This document shows positions 45,431-56,880 of a DNA stretch of 64,000 nt, piece after piece. Source of the DNA: Roridomyces roridus (Eukaryota; Basidiomycota; Agaricomycetes; Agaricales; Mycenaceae). The stretch spans positions 930,001 through 994,000 of the forward strand of contig JARKIF010000013.1 of the NCBI GenBank assembly GCA_029378245.1, written 5' to 3'. The position numbers and the translations under genes are program-made. Every line of letters begins with the position of its first letter. The stretch's first letter is position 1. A model generated the notes under the pieces. That model worked only from the letters and a program-made list of their open reading frames with translations, made no database searches and had not been told where the DNA came from.

Positions 45431-46240
45431 CCCTTATGCCCCGGAACGTCCCCCTCGAGCCCAAATACTTGCAGGGCTGGATACTTGACCGAGTCCGAAA
45501 TGAAGACGGGCGGCACATCGTTGGCCCGTGTCCATTCTACCGACCGTTTAACCGTGCAGAGTGGTGCCTTTGACATCTGAGTTGGTTGCGGAGAGATTGG
45601 GGTAAGAGGAGAAGTACAGTCTCTCAGCCGCGGACATGAAAGATGGAGGTGAAGGGCAAGCACGCGATGACGGCATCTGATCGGCTGACGCTGCTGGTGA
45701 CTGCATTCTTCATTCGGCAAAACGGCACCAGACGGCACCTGATCGCCCCTATTTGTTGCAGCGGCGAAAAAGACTTGATGTTTCCGAGCCAGTTCCATGG
45801 CCAGCAAAAGAAATATGTCTCGCGGAACAACGGAATCGCGAGACCTCAGCTGCCGGTTGATGTACGGATGCATTAATTGTTCAGACACCAGTTTCAGAAC
45901 TCGCGGAAAAGTATGGTTGTCTGAGCCGTGGAGATGCACAATGCACCTCCGAGGCAGTGGAATTCAACACGGCGATCGAAAGAAAAAGGATGGGGATCTA
46001 ATCAACATGGCGCTTCCGAAGCGTCTGGGGGAATTGAAACTGGCATATTGACGGCGATATACTTGTTTCAATCCTTGTGCCGCAAAACTTACTGACCTTC
46101 CGAGTCATTGAACTGGTCAGAGCACAAATGTCATTGGGTGTTGTGTTCGGCGCACGCCTGCTTCTTGCAAGCAGCGCTTGCTAAAGTATGCACCTGCAGG
46201 AAGCCGGGCGGGGCTCGATAATCGATTCCCCGCATGCCTC
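45431..46240 (-). repeat. Monooxygenase 5' flank copy C with SINE units
   Basis: Inverse homologue of 1950-2700 and of 25317-26100. It includes GACGGGCGGCACATCGTTGG and the flanking tRNA-like unit at about 46015-46100. A tRNA-like unit of the other family (GTTCGGCGCACGCCTGC ... CGATTCCCCGC) follows at about 46145-46232. Confidence 0.6.
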
Positions 46241-47985
46241 ATTCCTCCCAGACTATCCTCCCCCTTTTGGGAGCCCGGCGTTTGAATTGGATTCCCTTCA
46301 GCCTCTTGCCTTAGACGTAACGATTGTGGAAGTTTTCATTGAGTGGTCCTTGTGGTGTATGGCGCCCGCCTGCTTTCGACTCCCCCGCATCCTATTCCCT
46401 TGATTTTCGTCATATTCTGCTCGTCCTCATCGAATCAGGCTGCTTCGCTACGAGAAAGCTGTCTAGTTTCGGTTGATACGCAGGGCGAAACATGACAGGC
46501 AGTAATCATGTAACTTCCATCGGGTCCTGGCCGATATTACATGCTCGACCCGGAAGCCCCAGTGAGACCGACGCCCATACCCGTGGGTTACAAATGCTAA
46601 CGTTCTCAGTTGAGTGACGAGTCCTGTGATCAAGTTGAATCTCCATTGTTTTTTCAGGCGAACACGGATGAAACTAGCGACGCGAGATCATCTATGTTCT
46701 GCGAGACCTTCCTACACCGACAACGATTCATACACTTCATCCAGCATTGTCGAATATTGGTGTTCGATGGCTGCGTGCCTGAGACAGAGCTGTTGGTTCA
46801 GAACAACTGGGTCAGATACACGACACGTACCGCAGATTGCCTTTCATCTACTTGGGGGTCCGGGCCGTTGCAAGCACAGCATATACGAGAACTTGGTTGG
46901 GTTAAAAGTATGGAACATAAATAATTGCTCAACCATTTGAATTGAGCACAAAGTCCTGCAACTTGTGGTTGAGAGACTGCAAGTCATTGATCAGTGATCA
47001 TGATGTGGCCAAGTGGCTGTGTAGAGAACCCGGCTCCCTGTGACGTGACTGTTGTGATGCCTTTCTGGGCTACCTCACTCTGTCTGCAAGCCAAAGCCTT
47101 GAAGAAAAAATGGCTTTTGACTACATGGGAGCACTCACCATAATATGTAGAACCCTTCTATCCCTTGACTTTACCTTACACTGCCAAGCCTAATGGGATC
47201 GGTTCAAATATCTGTGGCCTGTGATTCAGCTGCCATTTGGCCCACTGGGACACTGCAACAGAAAGTGTTAGTGATAGATGTGTGATAGGACTGGTGTGAC
47301 ATAGCCAAGCACTCAACAGACCAGGGTCCAGAAATCCTGTGCCAGCATCCAGGGTTTCAAGGAAAATGTGGGCTCTTCACACATGTCCAGGCGGAGATTT
47401 TGTCTTCAATGTGCTCCAGGACTGCACAGTTGGGGTGAAATCTCAGTGAGGACACTGGAAATCAGTGTTGATACATATGAACACCCATCACAGAATTTCC
47501 CTCATTTTGACTGCGAAGATTTTTTGTAATTTTTCTTGAAGGTGCTTTTAGCAGTAGTTCATGCTCTTCTTCAAGCATGCCCACATGCCAGAAGCCCAGG
47601 GTCTTCGGTGAACTTAGAATGAACTGATCCCAAACCACAAGTAAATCAGCGATATCATATTCAATATTGGAAATGAGACCTCAATCTCAGGTAACAAAAC
47701 TCAAGTCCAGTTACTAAAAGTTTACTTGCAAAATCTCAGGTCATTCTGGCAAAAATTGGATGCTCTGGAGAGAAAGGAAAAATCTGCTGATGGCAGCCGT
47801 CAAAATCAGTGATTGTAGCCGCAAAAAGGAAATGCACAGCCGCCACAATCAAAAGTTGTAATGATGTTAAAAAGTTGCCCAACTTCTGGCCTGACCAAAT
47901 TTTAAAAGAACGAGAACTTAGCAAGTAAGTTCTCGTAAAAGCAAAATGAGTCCCCAGCAACGAACTAGAGATCAAACACACATAC
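46241..47985. other. Gene-poor stretch, AT-rich towards the end
   Basis: No supported gene. A hairpin with CGAGAACT/AGTTCTCG arms lies near 47910-47936. If the NRPS-like gene once had C-terminal exons, they are not found here. Confidence 0.4.
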
Positions 47986-49782
47986 CGTCCTGGGCAGCAC
48001 ACCCTGGTCCACGACGAATATCAACCTCTTATCCGTGATACTCTCCGAGACGTAACATCGGATATTGAACTCGTGCATGCGAGCGAGTATCGTGTCCTTC
48101 AAGCTCTCGTGTTCATGCGGGGAGCCGGCGTTGGGTTCGATGAAAAGAGCTGGGCTGGGTCGAAAAGATCCAACAACGATGCACTGCTTGATGAGGTCGC
48201 CACAGGTCTCATGAACCTTATCTTCGATTGACCTGGAGAACGTATATAGGCTCTCGCTCGTAGACATGGAGCTAGTGTATAATACTCACTTAGTATCGCA
48301 CCAATACGCCGATTTCGTCTTGATCCAATCATCGTTCCGCCCACGGAATACGTACGAGCCATCCGGCTGATCCTCGAAGAGGTCCCCGGAATGAAAATGT
48401 CCGTCGGGGGCCAACAGGTGTGACTGGGGGAGACGGGGGGAGCCAGCAAGGAGGATGAACTCGAAGAGCTGAGTTGATTCATGATCAGCTGCAGACTGAT
48501 CGTCCGTTTTCGAGACAGGATCGAATCTACAAGAAATTGTTGGTATAGGGCGCAGGTAGCGACTGGGTTTTCCGGGGACGGTGGTCATCAGAATACCTAG
48601 TATCCTATCAGTATACGGGTGCATGTTGCAATTTATACAAAGTAGCCGCGCACCACATTCGGTCATGGCATACATACCCTATGAAAGGCTGTCCATCAAC
48701 AGAAACGAAAAAGACAGTGAGCTCACCACCAAATGAATGCCATTGTGGAAACACCAGTCGTCCTCCACAATCGGCAGGTGGACCCCACTGTATGAAATAC
48801 TCCTCATCCCCTTCAGCAGCTCCAATGTTGCCTGATCCCCCATCGCAGCTTGAATATGCGGAGAGAGGAAGGTCCCGAACATGGCCATACGATTCAACCC
48901 ACAGATGTCGACCAACGTAAACAAGTCTTGCGTCGTAGTCGACGTTCTCGGAGGGTACACGATACACGATCCCGTGAAGAGACATACGAGGTATTCTATA
49001 TATAGGTTGTGTCAAGGGCGTATTCAAAGGCGAAGTAGGGATACGTATGCCTCAATACCGTCGCGGAATTAATACTCCCGCGGTTGAGAAAGACGTCCTG
49101 AATGTCGTCCTTGTTGTCGTCCTGCATTGTGTCGACTTCCGCATTGCGGTTCATCGTCACGAAGCGTTGGGTGATCGGGACGAGTTTGGGGCTGCCAGAG
49201 GTAGAGCCTGAAGTAAGATAGATGAAGCACACGTCCGTATCGGATGGAAGATCTTGGATAGATGGCAAGGAGGAGGAGTCGCAGGCGATGTCGTTGATAG
49301 GCGTTATACGTGTGGCCGCGAGTGCATAGTTTGTGATGGAAGACACGAGGGATGCGTCGTACACGATGGCTTTCGTCTCGGCCTTTCGCATAAGCTCGGA
49401 GATGATGGACTCGTCCATTGACCGAGGAGGAATCATCAGGGGCACGTAACCGAGTCGAGACAAAGCAATGGTGTAAACAAAGTCGAGATATGGCCGTCCA
49501 TCCATCCTGTTCAAAGATAAGCGGGCGGCGTAGAATAAACGAGGGGATAAATGACAGCATGCCAATGACAGAGCGAGACGGTATTTCTTTTGCTTGGAGG
49601 TCGGCCAATAGAGTGCATGCCACTTGATCGACCTCGGAGGAAAATACAGCGACGGTAACGTCCACCCACTCCTGAGGGAATCCAGACTTTGGAATTTTGA
49701 AGAGAATTGTACCGCCTCGCGTCAGCGCGCGGTCTTGCAAAAGCGCGATATGATTCAGCTCGAGATCGAGAGTGTTGTCCAT
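47986..49782 (-). CDS. NRPS-like adenylation-domain protein, C-terminally truncated
   Basis: This minus-strand gene begins MDNTLDLELNHIALL at 49782. Later exons include about 49505-49059, 48995-48730, about 48678-48655, about 48604-48288 and 48232-47986. It matches fungal AMP-binding proteins of the NRPS-like/reductase type: YLTSGSTSGSPKLVPIT (A3), MYAMTECG, HSGDLF and RNDDWIKT (A7-A8), and DKRLIFVVDQGVLPRT. Such domains activate a carboxylic acid as an acyl-AMP. The sequence stops at a GT donor just where the A10 lysine (KGN) exon should follow, and no carrier or reductase domain is present. The first intron lacks a clear GT donor. It is likely inactive or recently truncated. Confidence 0.7.
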
Positions 49783-50099
49783 AGTGGGCGGAGCTACAAG
49801 GGCGAAGGTAGGTACCAGAGGACTTTTATCCTCGTTCTCAACGTGGCTTCATTGGAGCTAAAAAGGCGCGGAGCGGGGAGATCACGTATTAATAATGAAG
49901 GTTAGGAGCAAGGAAGTTCCGTTCCTATCGCGCAAGAAAGTAGAATAGCCAGCCCAAAAAGTATTCACTGTCAGGAATGTAAATCCAAGGGATCGTGAGA
50001 GATATCAAATGCCGCACCAAGTTCTGGAAAATTGTGGTGGTGGTCAGAAGCAAGGGTGGACAAATAGACTCAAACTCGCTGTGTACACCCGAGATCCGA
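49783..50099. other. Promoter side of the NRPS-like gene
   Basis: No gene seen. It ends at the target duplication of the large hAT-like element. Confidence 0.4.
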
Positions 50100-50107
50100 T
50101 CGAACAG

Positions 50108-52867
50108 CACCTAGTGCACCTCCGGATTGCTGACTAATGGACCTCGATGGTCCCATTAGATGTTGTTTTGATGGGGCCTTAGAGCTCCCCGCCGGAGGTA
50201 TGTAATGGCGGCGAGCGCAGGTGGGCTATTTTGGGGTGCATCCGCCATGCATCGGAACCTCCGGCGACCACTGTCACGAAGCGGGAGTAGGGGTCTGTAT
50301 GGGGTACAACATGTTTTGTGCCTGTGTTGGATCAGCACGGGTTTTGTTGGGCTCGGGGCGGCGGGAAGAGAGTTTCAGGGCCCTTTAGGCATGCAGTGGG
50401 ACTTCCGCCAACGAGCAGGGCTAGCGCACAGGTCAACATTGGGACATGCTGCATGAGAGACAGGCATATTCGTGAGGCCTGTTTCCCGCGTCGAATTGGC
50501 AGCAGTGGGAGGTGGCAGGAACGCGGTTTCAGCCCAAATTCCAGAACCTCCGCCTGTCAGCGACGGCAGCTTGTAGGCTGTGATTGGGGTCTCTGCACGT
50601 GTGCTAGCGGGTGTTGAGTCGTACACTGCATTGGCGGCAGTGGGAGAGCAGCAGAGCAATTCAAAAACCTGCCTGCCAATTCACGCGAGCCTGAGCGCGT
50701 TTCATCGACTGCAAATGCATCGTAGAGGTCAAGTCAGGTAAGATTTCACTTGAATACTTGATTGGGTTTCCAGGGCAGGCAGCAACCTGCGCACCTCCGC
50801 CGGCCCCGCCATCCGAGTACCTCCGCCACAAAATGTAGCACGGTGCACTTACTTATGCTCATTATTGTGAGTGGTCGGATTGAATTCCAGAGAGGTCGAT
50901 GGTACTTGCTTGCAAGGGGGTTGAGTTAGCTTGGACTCAATTAGAGGATGAGCATGAAGCGGCTTGAATAAAGGGAGCGGAGGTAGCGGAGGTGGCAGAA
51001 TTTCCGCGTGGTTGATCCAGCTGTGTGACTTTGCTGGCTCAATTCCTTTGTCTTTTGGCATGAAATGGATGATTACTTGTATGTTGCCTGCCTCTGGCCG
51101 ATATTTTGAGTCAAGGAAAGTGCATTACACACCTAATATTCCAAACACCACATCTCCAAGAGTTGGTGGTACTTCCAATGCTCACAAGGCTGAATCTTAG
51201 CATTTATAGGCACCTGAAACATCTTGGGTTGAATTCATAACTAAGAATTGGTAGTTTCTGATATGTTCAAACATTCTGGAGGTTTGCATAAATGGCGGAG
51301 GTGTGTCTTGTGGGAGCACAATACAGGATATGGAGTTGTTTTTGAACTCAAAAGGGATATCCGGATTGTATATGAGCTCCATTTCAAGCAGAGAATATAT
51401 GTGGGATTGAACAATACAAGTTGGGTATTTGAACACAAAATCGAACTGCAAACTAGTGTGCTTTCCGGTTGAAACAGAGCACTTCACTTGTATTCCCAAA
51501 GCGAGCCTTTCAAATTGAACAGGCGACCCCAGGCGGCCTCCCAGATGTTATCTTCGCTTGTTCCGAGGCCAAATGCCTTTGTAAAGAATCTTATCGAGTG
51601 TTATCAAGACGATCCTTGTTTTATTCACCTGCTGATTGGCTGATCAAAGATCTACGAGAAGGTCTGAGGCTGTGTGATTGACACCTCCGCCTTCTTTTCA
51701 CCACCGCCGCGCGAGCATCGTCCAAGGCTCCAAGGTTATCTGGAATAGACCCCACATGGCCATGAATTTCAAACCAAAGTCACCCTCACCTCAGTCTTGC
51801 ATTAAACTGTGGCTCGGCTCAAAGCTGCCAATGATCACGATTCCCGACACCTCTGCCACCTCCGCCCCAACTGCTTGGATCACCTACCTTCCGTGACCAG
51901 ACTTGACTCTTTCTGCAGCATGGGACCGGCGGCCAGTACATCAAATTCTCTGTCTCCGGCTCACCGGGCGGTACTGAAGAGGGTTCACAGTTCCAACGGA
52001 GGCTCGGCGCATGGGCGGAGGTAGGTCAATCCCCACTGTGGATATTTGCAACCTGGTATATTTGAATGCTCACTCACATCCCTATTAGGCAAATTAATGT
52101 AAAAGTCGCTGAACAATGTAACCACCAGTCAATGACATTCTACGCAGCGGCCACGATTTCCTGCTACCACCCATTCAGACACAACCTTTGGGAGTGGTGT
52201 GTGCATACCACGATCCGTACAATCCAATACTGCAACCTCCGCCACCTTTGCAAGCGAGCGGAGGTTTCGCCACGGGCCGAAACCGCCCTCCCACTACTGC
52301 AACTCCGGAGTGAGCCCCACCCTCGTGAGGACACGTGTGTAAGGTGTGCGCTGCGGCCTCAAGTCCGGCTCCACGCTACTCCCGCGTGCGCGTAGATCCC
52401 GCCGGGCCGCCGCCGCACATCAAACTGCCTTCCACCCGCCCTCTTGCCGCCTCCAATACAGTGCCCGGCGGCCCATCCCATACCTAACGAGTGTGCTGCG
52501 TGGCATGCCCATTGACTCCAATCCCGACCTGCAAGCTACCCCCGCTCGCAGGCGGAGGTCCTGCGAAAACCGCCCTCTCGTCTTACCTACCGCTCTCTTC
52601 CCACTGCGCTTGACTCGCTGCTTGCGCGACAGGCGTGCACAACGCGTCCATGCCCCAGGGCAGGCCTAGACGTTGCTCCTGCCAACGGCGGTGGTTCCTG
52701 TGGCTCCTGACGGAGGCTCCGTTGGGCGTCGGATGTGCCCCAAAATAGCTGCCTGTGCCATCGCCGCCCTTACATACCTCCGCCGGGGACCTCCAAGGCC
52801 CCATCAAAACAACATATAATGGGACCTTCGAGGTCCATTAGTCAGCTTTCCGGAGGTACACTAGGTG
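50108..52867. mobile_element. Large hAT-like non-autonomous element (2.76 kb)
   Basis: The inverted ends start CACCTAGTGCACCTCCGG and CACCTAGTGTACCTCCGG and remain similar for about 115 bp. A perfect 8-bp duplication, TCGAACAG, flanks them (50100-50107 and 52868-52875). No transposase is seen. The octamer ACCTCCGC or its complement occurs at least a dozen times, spread across the full length and not confined to the ends. The open frames inside are short and unconserved. Confidence 0.88.
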
Positions 52868-52904
52868 TCGAACAGGCGCCCATTTCGGCATGTTGACACA
52901 AATG

Positions 52905-53250
52905 AATGCAGCCGAATCGAAATAATCCGGGTGCCAAGCCAGCTCTCTGCTCGTCGCGCCTCGACACCAACCCAGCTGTGGGCTCGAAGCCCGACACCCA
53001 AATTAGGAGTCGAAGTATGGTCAAGCTGTTTGTCACTTACATCGGAAGACGAAGGCTTCAAAGACTTCCTTAGACTGTACTTATATTGGCACTTGGCAGT
53101 GGGCACTTATCACTTGTGCAAATCACAAAGTAAGTGCTCCACTCGGAGTGTGGTGTTACGTGTACGCCGCTGTACGGCTCTGCCACGAATGCCCGTGCGC
53201 AAATATGTCAGGCAGGAAGCCGGGGTTCGATTCCCCGCCCTCCTCTCATC
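52905..53250 (+). repeat. Two tRNA-derived SINE units
   Basis: Unit 1 (about 52905-53115) has TGTGGGCTCGAAGCCCGACA, the T-arm of the 1360-1812 family, and a tail containing GGCACTTGGCAGTGGGCACT. Unit 2 (about 53130-53250) has GGCAGGAAGCCGGGGTTCGA followed by TTCCCCGC, like the unit at 1238-1323. Confidence 0.5.
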
Positions 53251-53339
53251 ATGAATTGAATCTTTTTCCGGAGCCACGCGTCTCATGAAACCTCAAGTAT
53301 TTCCGATTGACCTGCAGAATGCGTACACAAAGTTCCGCG

Positions 53340-53480
53340 CGTAGACATGGCACTTCGTATCGCACCAGCACGCCGATTACGTCTTGAATGATCCAGCCAC
53401 CCGGCTGACGCTCGACGAAGAGGTCCCCGGAATGAGATTGATCGTCCGTTTTCGAGACGGGATTGAATCTTGGGTAAGGC
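53340..53480 (-). pseudogene. Decayed NRPS-like A-domain fragment
   Basis: The minus strand reads RFNPVSKTDDQS, then HSGDLFVERQPGGWIIQDVI and VLVRYEVPC. These correspond to RFDPVSKTDDQS, HSGDLFEDQPDGS and W-CDTK-like parts of the gene at 47986-49782. The region between the first two blocks is deleted. This small remnant lies inside a cluster of SINE-like repeats. Confidence 0.6.
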
Positions 53481-53499
53481 AAATGATCAAGGCCCTCCA

Positions 53500-53940
53500 G
53501 GTAAGTAAATAAGCCAGCCGTGGGTTTGAATCCCCAGGGAGTAATTATATCACGTTCTTCGTCCTCAAGTTTTTGCCACTGACAAAAGCCTAAAACACTT
53601 CCCCTTGACCCTAAGCTTTTCCTTGGAAGTTGGCACTTACCAGCAGGTACTCCACTCGGAGGTGTACGGCGCACACTTGCCATGTATGGTTGGTTGGGTG
53701 AGGATTGACCCATGTTAGGCATGAAGTTGGTGTTCGGCTCCCCACACTTCCATTCGGTATTGGGGTTGCGGTTTTTTCCAACAGCGCACCGGTGTGAATT
53801 TATCCTTGTCTTGAACGGAACCCACTTACACAGTTGTCATTGAGTGTTGTGTACGCGCACGCCTGGTTCTTGTGAGCAGAAATGGAAGCTCCTTAGGCAC
53901 CGGCAGGATCCAGCCGGGGCTCGATTCCCCGCATCAGGAA
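53500..53940. repeat. Further SINE-like fragments
   Basis: Includes a T-arm (GCCGTGGGTTTGAATCCCC) with the GGCACTTAC tail at about 53515-53645, a head GTGTACGGCGCACACTTGCC at about 53668, and a unit ending GGGGCTCGATTCCCCGC at about 53915-53930. Confidence 0.45.
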
Positions 53941-55298
53941 AAACCTCCCTGGATATTTTATCGCAAATCTTTCAAAAATATCTTGCAGCTCAAATATTTT
54001 GCAGTCATTCTCGAAACTTTTGCCCAATGTTGACAAAGTTTCCAAAATGGAGATTTTGCTTTTCATCAGTATGATATTAGGAACCTGATCAGAATGCAGT
54101 ACATTAAAGGTAGCTGCTGTACACCTGTATAAAGTACCAATTCCAACTGACCAGAGCTTGTCCACTAAAATTTCTGAAAGCTTTGCAAAAATATCACAAC
54201 TTTTTTGGTGAGCCAGAAATTTTGAGGTATTTCTCAGCAAACTGACCAAACTTTTTTTGGTGGGCCAGATATTTTGAGGTATGTTTCAGCAGATTTGCCA
54301 AACTTTCTAGTCATCCATGCACAGCCAGGAAGTCTTGTATTCCAGGTCACCAACTCACCTCAGTCTTCTGGTATAGAGTCTGTGGTGCACCTCAAACAAG
54401 ATCAGTCTCTTTGGAATATGAAGTGGAGGCACATCTGCCCTTGATTGGCTTTCACCTCTCACTAAGCCCATCTTCTGTTGGTGCATAATACTGTTGGACT
54501 CATGGGGTCACATCATGGGAGCTAAGATAGCCAGGCTTATGTCTCTATTGTAGTGTAGTAGTAAGCTTCCCCCTTTGTGTTGTCTGTACCTTTTGCAAGA
54601 GGTCACTCGTTCGACCCCCTTTGAAACACCATTTAATTATCCTTGTCATTTAAATAAAGTAGTCTAAGCCACTGAGATCCCAATCACTTCTGTAACTTCC
54701 TGTCAGTCATTGATTATCAGCTGTGCCCGACTGTTCCTGATCAACAATCAGTGAGCAGGGCTGATGGTAAATATTTTGCTCCCACTGAGATGCAATGTTC
54801 CCCCTCTGCTTCATTCCTCATTTCTGCTCTGTTGGCAAGGTTCAACCAATGCCAATATCCACTCCAAAAGTGCCAAAAGTTTTGGTATTTTTGTTGGGAC
54901 TAACATATTCTTGCTCATTCTTTGGATATTCAGCTATTCTCAATATTTTTGGCAAATTTTGGCAAAATGTACCAAAAATACCTGGGGAGGTGTTTCCTGA
55001 TGCGAATCCCATTCTCGCCGGCCATTCTTAAGTTTTTCGTCGAATTCAGCTCGTGCTGTGCTTCTAGAAAGCCGCGCTAGTGTCGGCTTACACGCAGAGC
55101 AAAACACAGAGCAAATAATTGACGAATAAGATGATGCCGTGTGACCAGTGTTCAATCTTCGAACCCTCACTGCCCATCCAGTCTTTCCACCCTTCCCTGA
55201 TCGTGTATCCACCGTTGCTTCATCTAAGACCTGGCCTTTTCTGAAAACACGTCCCAGAACGACTTGTGGTCCAAAAAAAAAAAAAAAAAAAAACACAC
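53941..55298. other. AT-rich, gene-poor stretch
   Basis: No supported gene. It ends in a poly-A run of more than 20 bases and a short CA repeat (55273-55300), directly next to a hAT-type element. Confidence 0.45.
54197..54305. repeat. Two-unit tandem repeat
   Basis: Two 53-55 bp units share AACTTTTTTTGGTGRGCCAG and TTTTGAGGTAT.TTTCAGCA, with several substitutions. They lie in a gene-poor, AT-rich stretch (53941-55298). Confidence 0.65.
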
Positions 55299-55306
55299 AC
55301 ACCGTC

Positions 55307-55828
55307 TAGGGCTCCGACCCGGCCGTTGACGGCCGTCATGCGAGGTCGGACGGGCCCCACCCGGCCGTCAGACCATGTTGCGAGGCCTCAAAACGGCCGG
55401 GTGGTACCCGTCAGACCCGTCACGGCCGTCATGACGGGTTAGAGCGGTGACAGCCCAGGACAGCCCGTGCCTCCGGCTAAATCGATCATCAAATTGATGT
55501 AAACGTGATGCCGAAGTCAAAATTACGGATTGGCAGTCGTGAAGCCTCCAGAAGCGCAGTAGTGGGCCATCGGGAAGATTGCCGATGACCCAGGTGCGCC
55601 ACCCCTGGAGCATCAAGTGATGATGGCAGCTCGGCATGGGTAGTTAGCCGAGGACCCGTCACCACCCGTCATGGCCCGTCGACGGCCGGGAACGGGTACC
55701 CCGTCAGCCAAGGAACCGGACCCGGACCCGGCCGTCAAAATTGTGGCTTCAGAGGGCTGTACGGCCGGGCCGGCACCCGTCGTGACGGCTCGTTGACCCG
55801 TCATTTTGACGGTCGGGTCGGAGCCCTA
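55307..55828. mobile_element. hAT-type MITE 5
   Basis: The inverted ends are TAGGGCTCCGACCCGGCCGT and TAGGGCTCCGACCCGACCGT. A perfect 8-bp duplication, ACACCGTC, flanks them (55299-55306 and 55829-55836). Subterminal GACGGCCGTC/ACCCGTC words fill both halves. It is 522 bp long and non-coding. Confidence 0.93.
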
Positions 55829-55859
55829 ACACCGTCCTCAGAAGCAAGATCGGGCCAAC

Positions 55860-55985
55860 TGATAGACCTGCCCCGCACCCAACTCACTCTTATCCAAATC
55901 AAACCCCTTCTCCATCTTGTTCACCGACTCGCCTCTAATAAACTCTCCACGCTCCTTCCTCAACACGCGTCCTCGCGCCTTGGAG
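55860..55985 (-). pseudogene. Monooxygenase copy E, 3' piece
   Basis: The minus strand reads RKERGEFIRGESVNKMEKGF and DLDKSEL, the end of exon 6 of the family. The preceding part of exon 6 lies at about 56880-57030, separated from this piece by the peptide gene and a hydrolase fragment. Confidence 0.75.
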
Positions 55986-55994
55986 TCCGAGGTG

Positions 55995-56235
55995 CGTGCA
56001 GGGTCATCAGCGACAAATTTCCAACGTGTATTTTTCCTTCCATACGGCATGTCTGGAACGATTCTCCACAATCGTGTTTAAGTATGTTTCGTCCGTGTGG
56101 CAGAACCTGAATGAATTGAAAATATTTGTCGCACTACTGCTTGATCTCCGTTCTCAATACGCATCAGGTTCGGGTTTGACGGTGACCCCGGGCCGTTGCC
56201 GGTCGCCCAGTTACATACCACAAAGGAGGGATGTA
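55995..56235 (+). promoter_or_regulatory. Conserved promoter block of the peptide gene
   Basis: This is homologous to 21829-22055 and 40010-40265. Shared words include GACAAATTTCCAACGTGTAT, GAACGATTCTCCA and TCAGGTTCGGGTTTG. The intact peptide gene follows. Confidence 0.6.
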
Positions 56236-56240
56236 TAAAA
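56234..56240 (+). promoter_or_regulatory. TATA box of the peptide gene
   Basis: TATAAAA, 54 bp upstream of the ATG. Confidence 0.6.
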
Positions 56241-56293
56241 AGTAGCTTGGATAAAAAGCTTGCCCTCCATCCCAAGTACCAAAATCGCCTCAA

Positions 56294-56620
56294 ATGCAGT
56301 TCAACATCAAGTTTGCTTCCATCATCGCCCTGGCGGTGACTCTCGTCGCTGCTACGCCCGTGGTCAGTGAACTTGCTCTGAATCTTTACTTACATGAAGA
56401 GGCTAAAAATTCAAAACAGGCTGAGCCAAGGGGCATCGTTGACACCACTCTTCAAGTTGTCGCCAAGTGCATATTGCATTTACTTACTTGGGTTCCCAGA
56501 AATGCATAATACTAAATCAACTTGGATTTCAGGCGCAATGACATGCCCTGCACCGGTGTGTCGTGTGAGCTCAAGCGCAATGACAGGCCCTGCACCGGCG
56601 TGTCGTGCCAGCTTAAATAG
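56294..56620 (+). CDS. Secreted Kex2-type repeat peptide precursor
   Basis: Three exons (56294-56362, 56420-56466 and 56533-56620) give 204 nt and 67 residues. The order is a signal peptide (residues 1-20, hydrophobic core FASIIALAVTLVAA), a short spacer (AEPRGIVDTTLQVVAK), then two tandem 14-residue units, RNDMPCTGVSCELK and RNDRPCTGVSCQLK. Each unit is preceded by Lys, so each starts at a Lys-Arg site. Kex2-like cleavage and basic-residue trimming would release two 12-residue peptides, each with Cys-x4-Cys. I know of no named family with this core, and its role is unknown. Intron 1 is 57 bp and could be read through in frame, but the paralogue at 22127 has stops there, supporting removal. 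The gene lies inside decayed monooxygenase copy E. Confidence 0.7.
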
Positions 56621-56728
56621 CGGCGATTAGAGTGTTTTAACCGGAGTTGAGGAAAGCGGGATTTCGATAAGTAACTGTCACTGAACTTGAATTACATTTG
56701 TTTGAGTGGCTCCCTTCAAAGCTTCACG

Positions 56729-56880
56729 CTTCATGCCTCGCCAGGCGCCCCATCCAAAATCCATTTCAAACCCTCCCGAGTCCCGATACTCGCTCTCCCA
56801 CCGCTTTGCAGCGACAACGTTGGGCAGGATGTAATTGAACCCGTGAGGGACGCCGTCCATTCATTTGTGGAATGGGAGGT
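56729..56880 (-). pseudogene. Alpha/beta-hydrolase C-terminal fragment, copy 3
   Basis: The minus strand reads MDGVPHGFNYILPNVVAAKR and then a WESEYRDSG segment, equivalent to the catalytic-His part of copy 2 (41850-42075). Only this last portion remains, between the peptide gene and monooxygenase exon 6. Confidence 0.65.

Noticed and set aside
50108..52867. Simple CCTCCGC minisatellite
   Set aside because: The copies are irregularly spaced and in both orientations, and the block has inverted termini with an 8-bp target duplication, so it is a mobile element.
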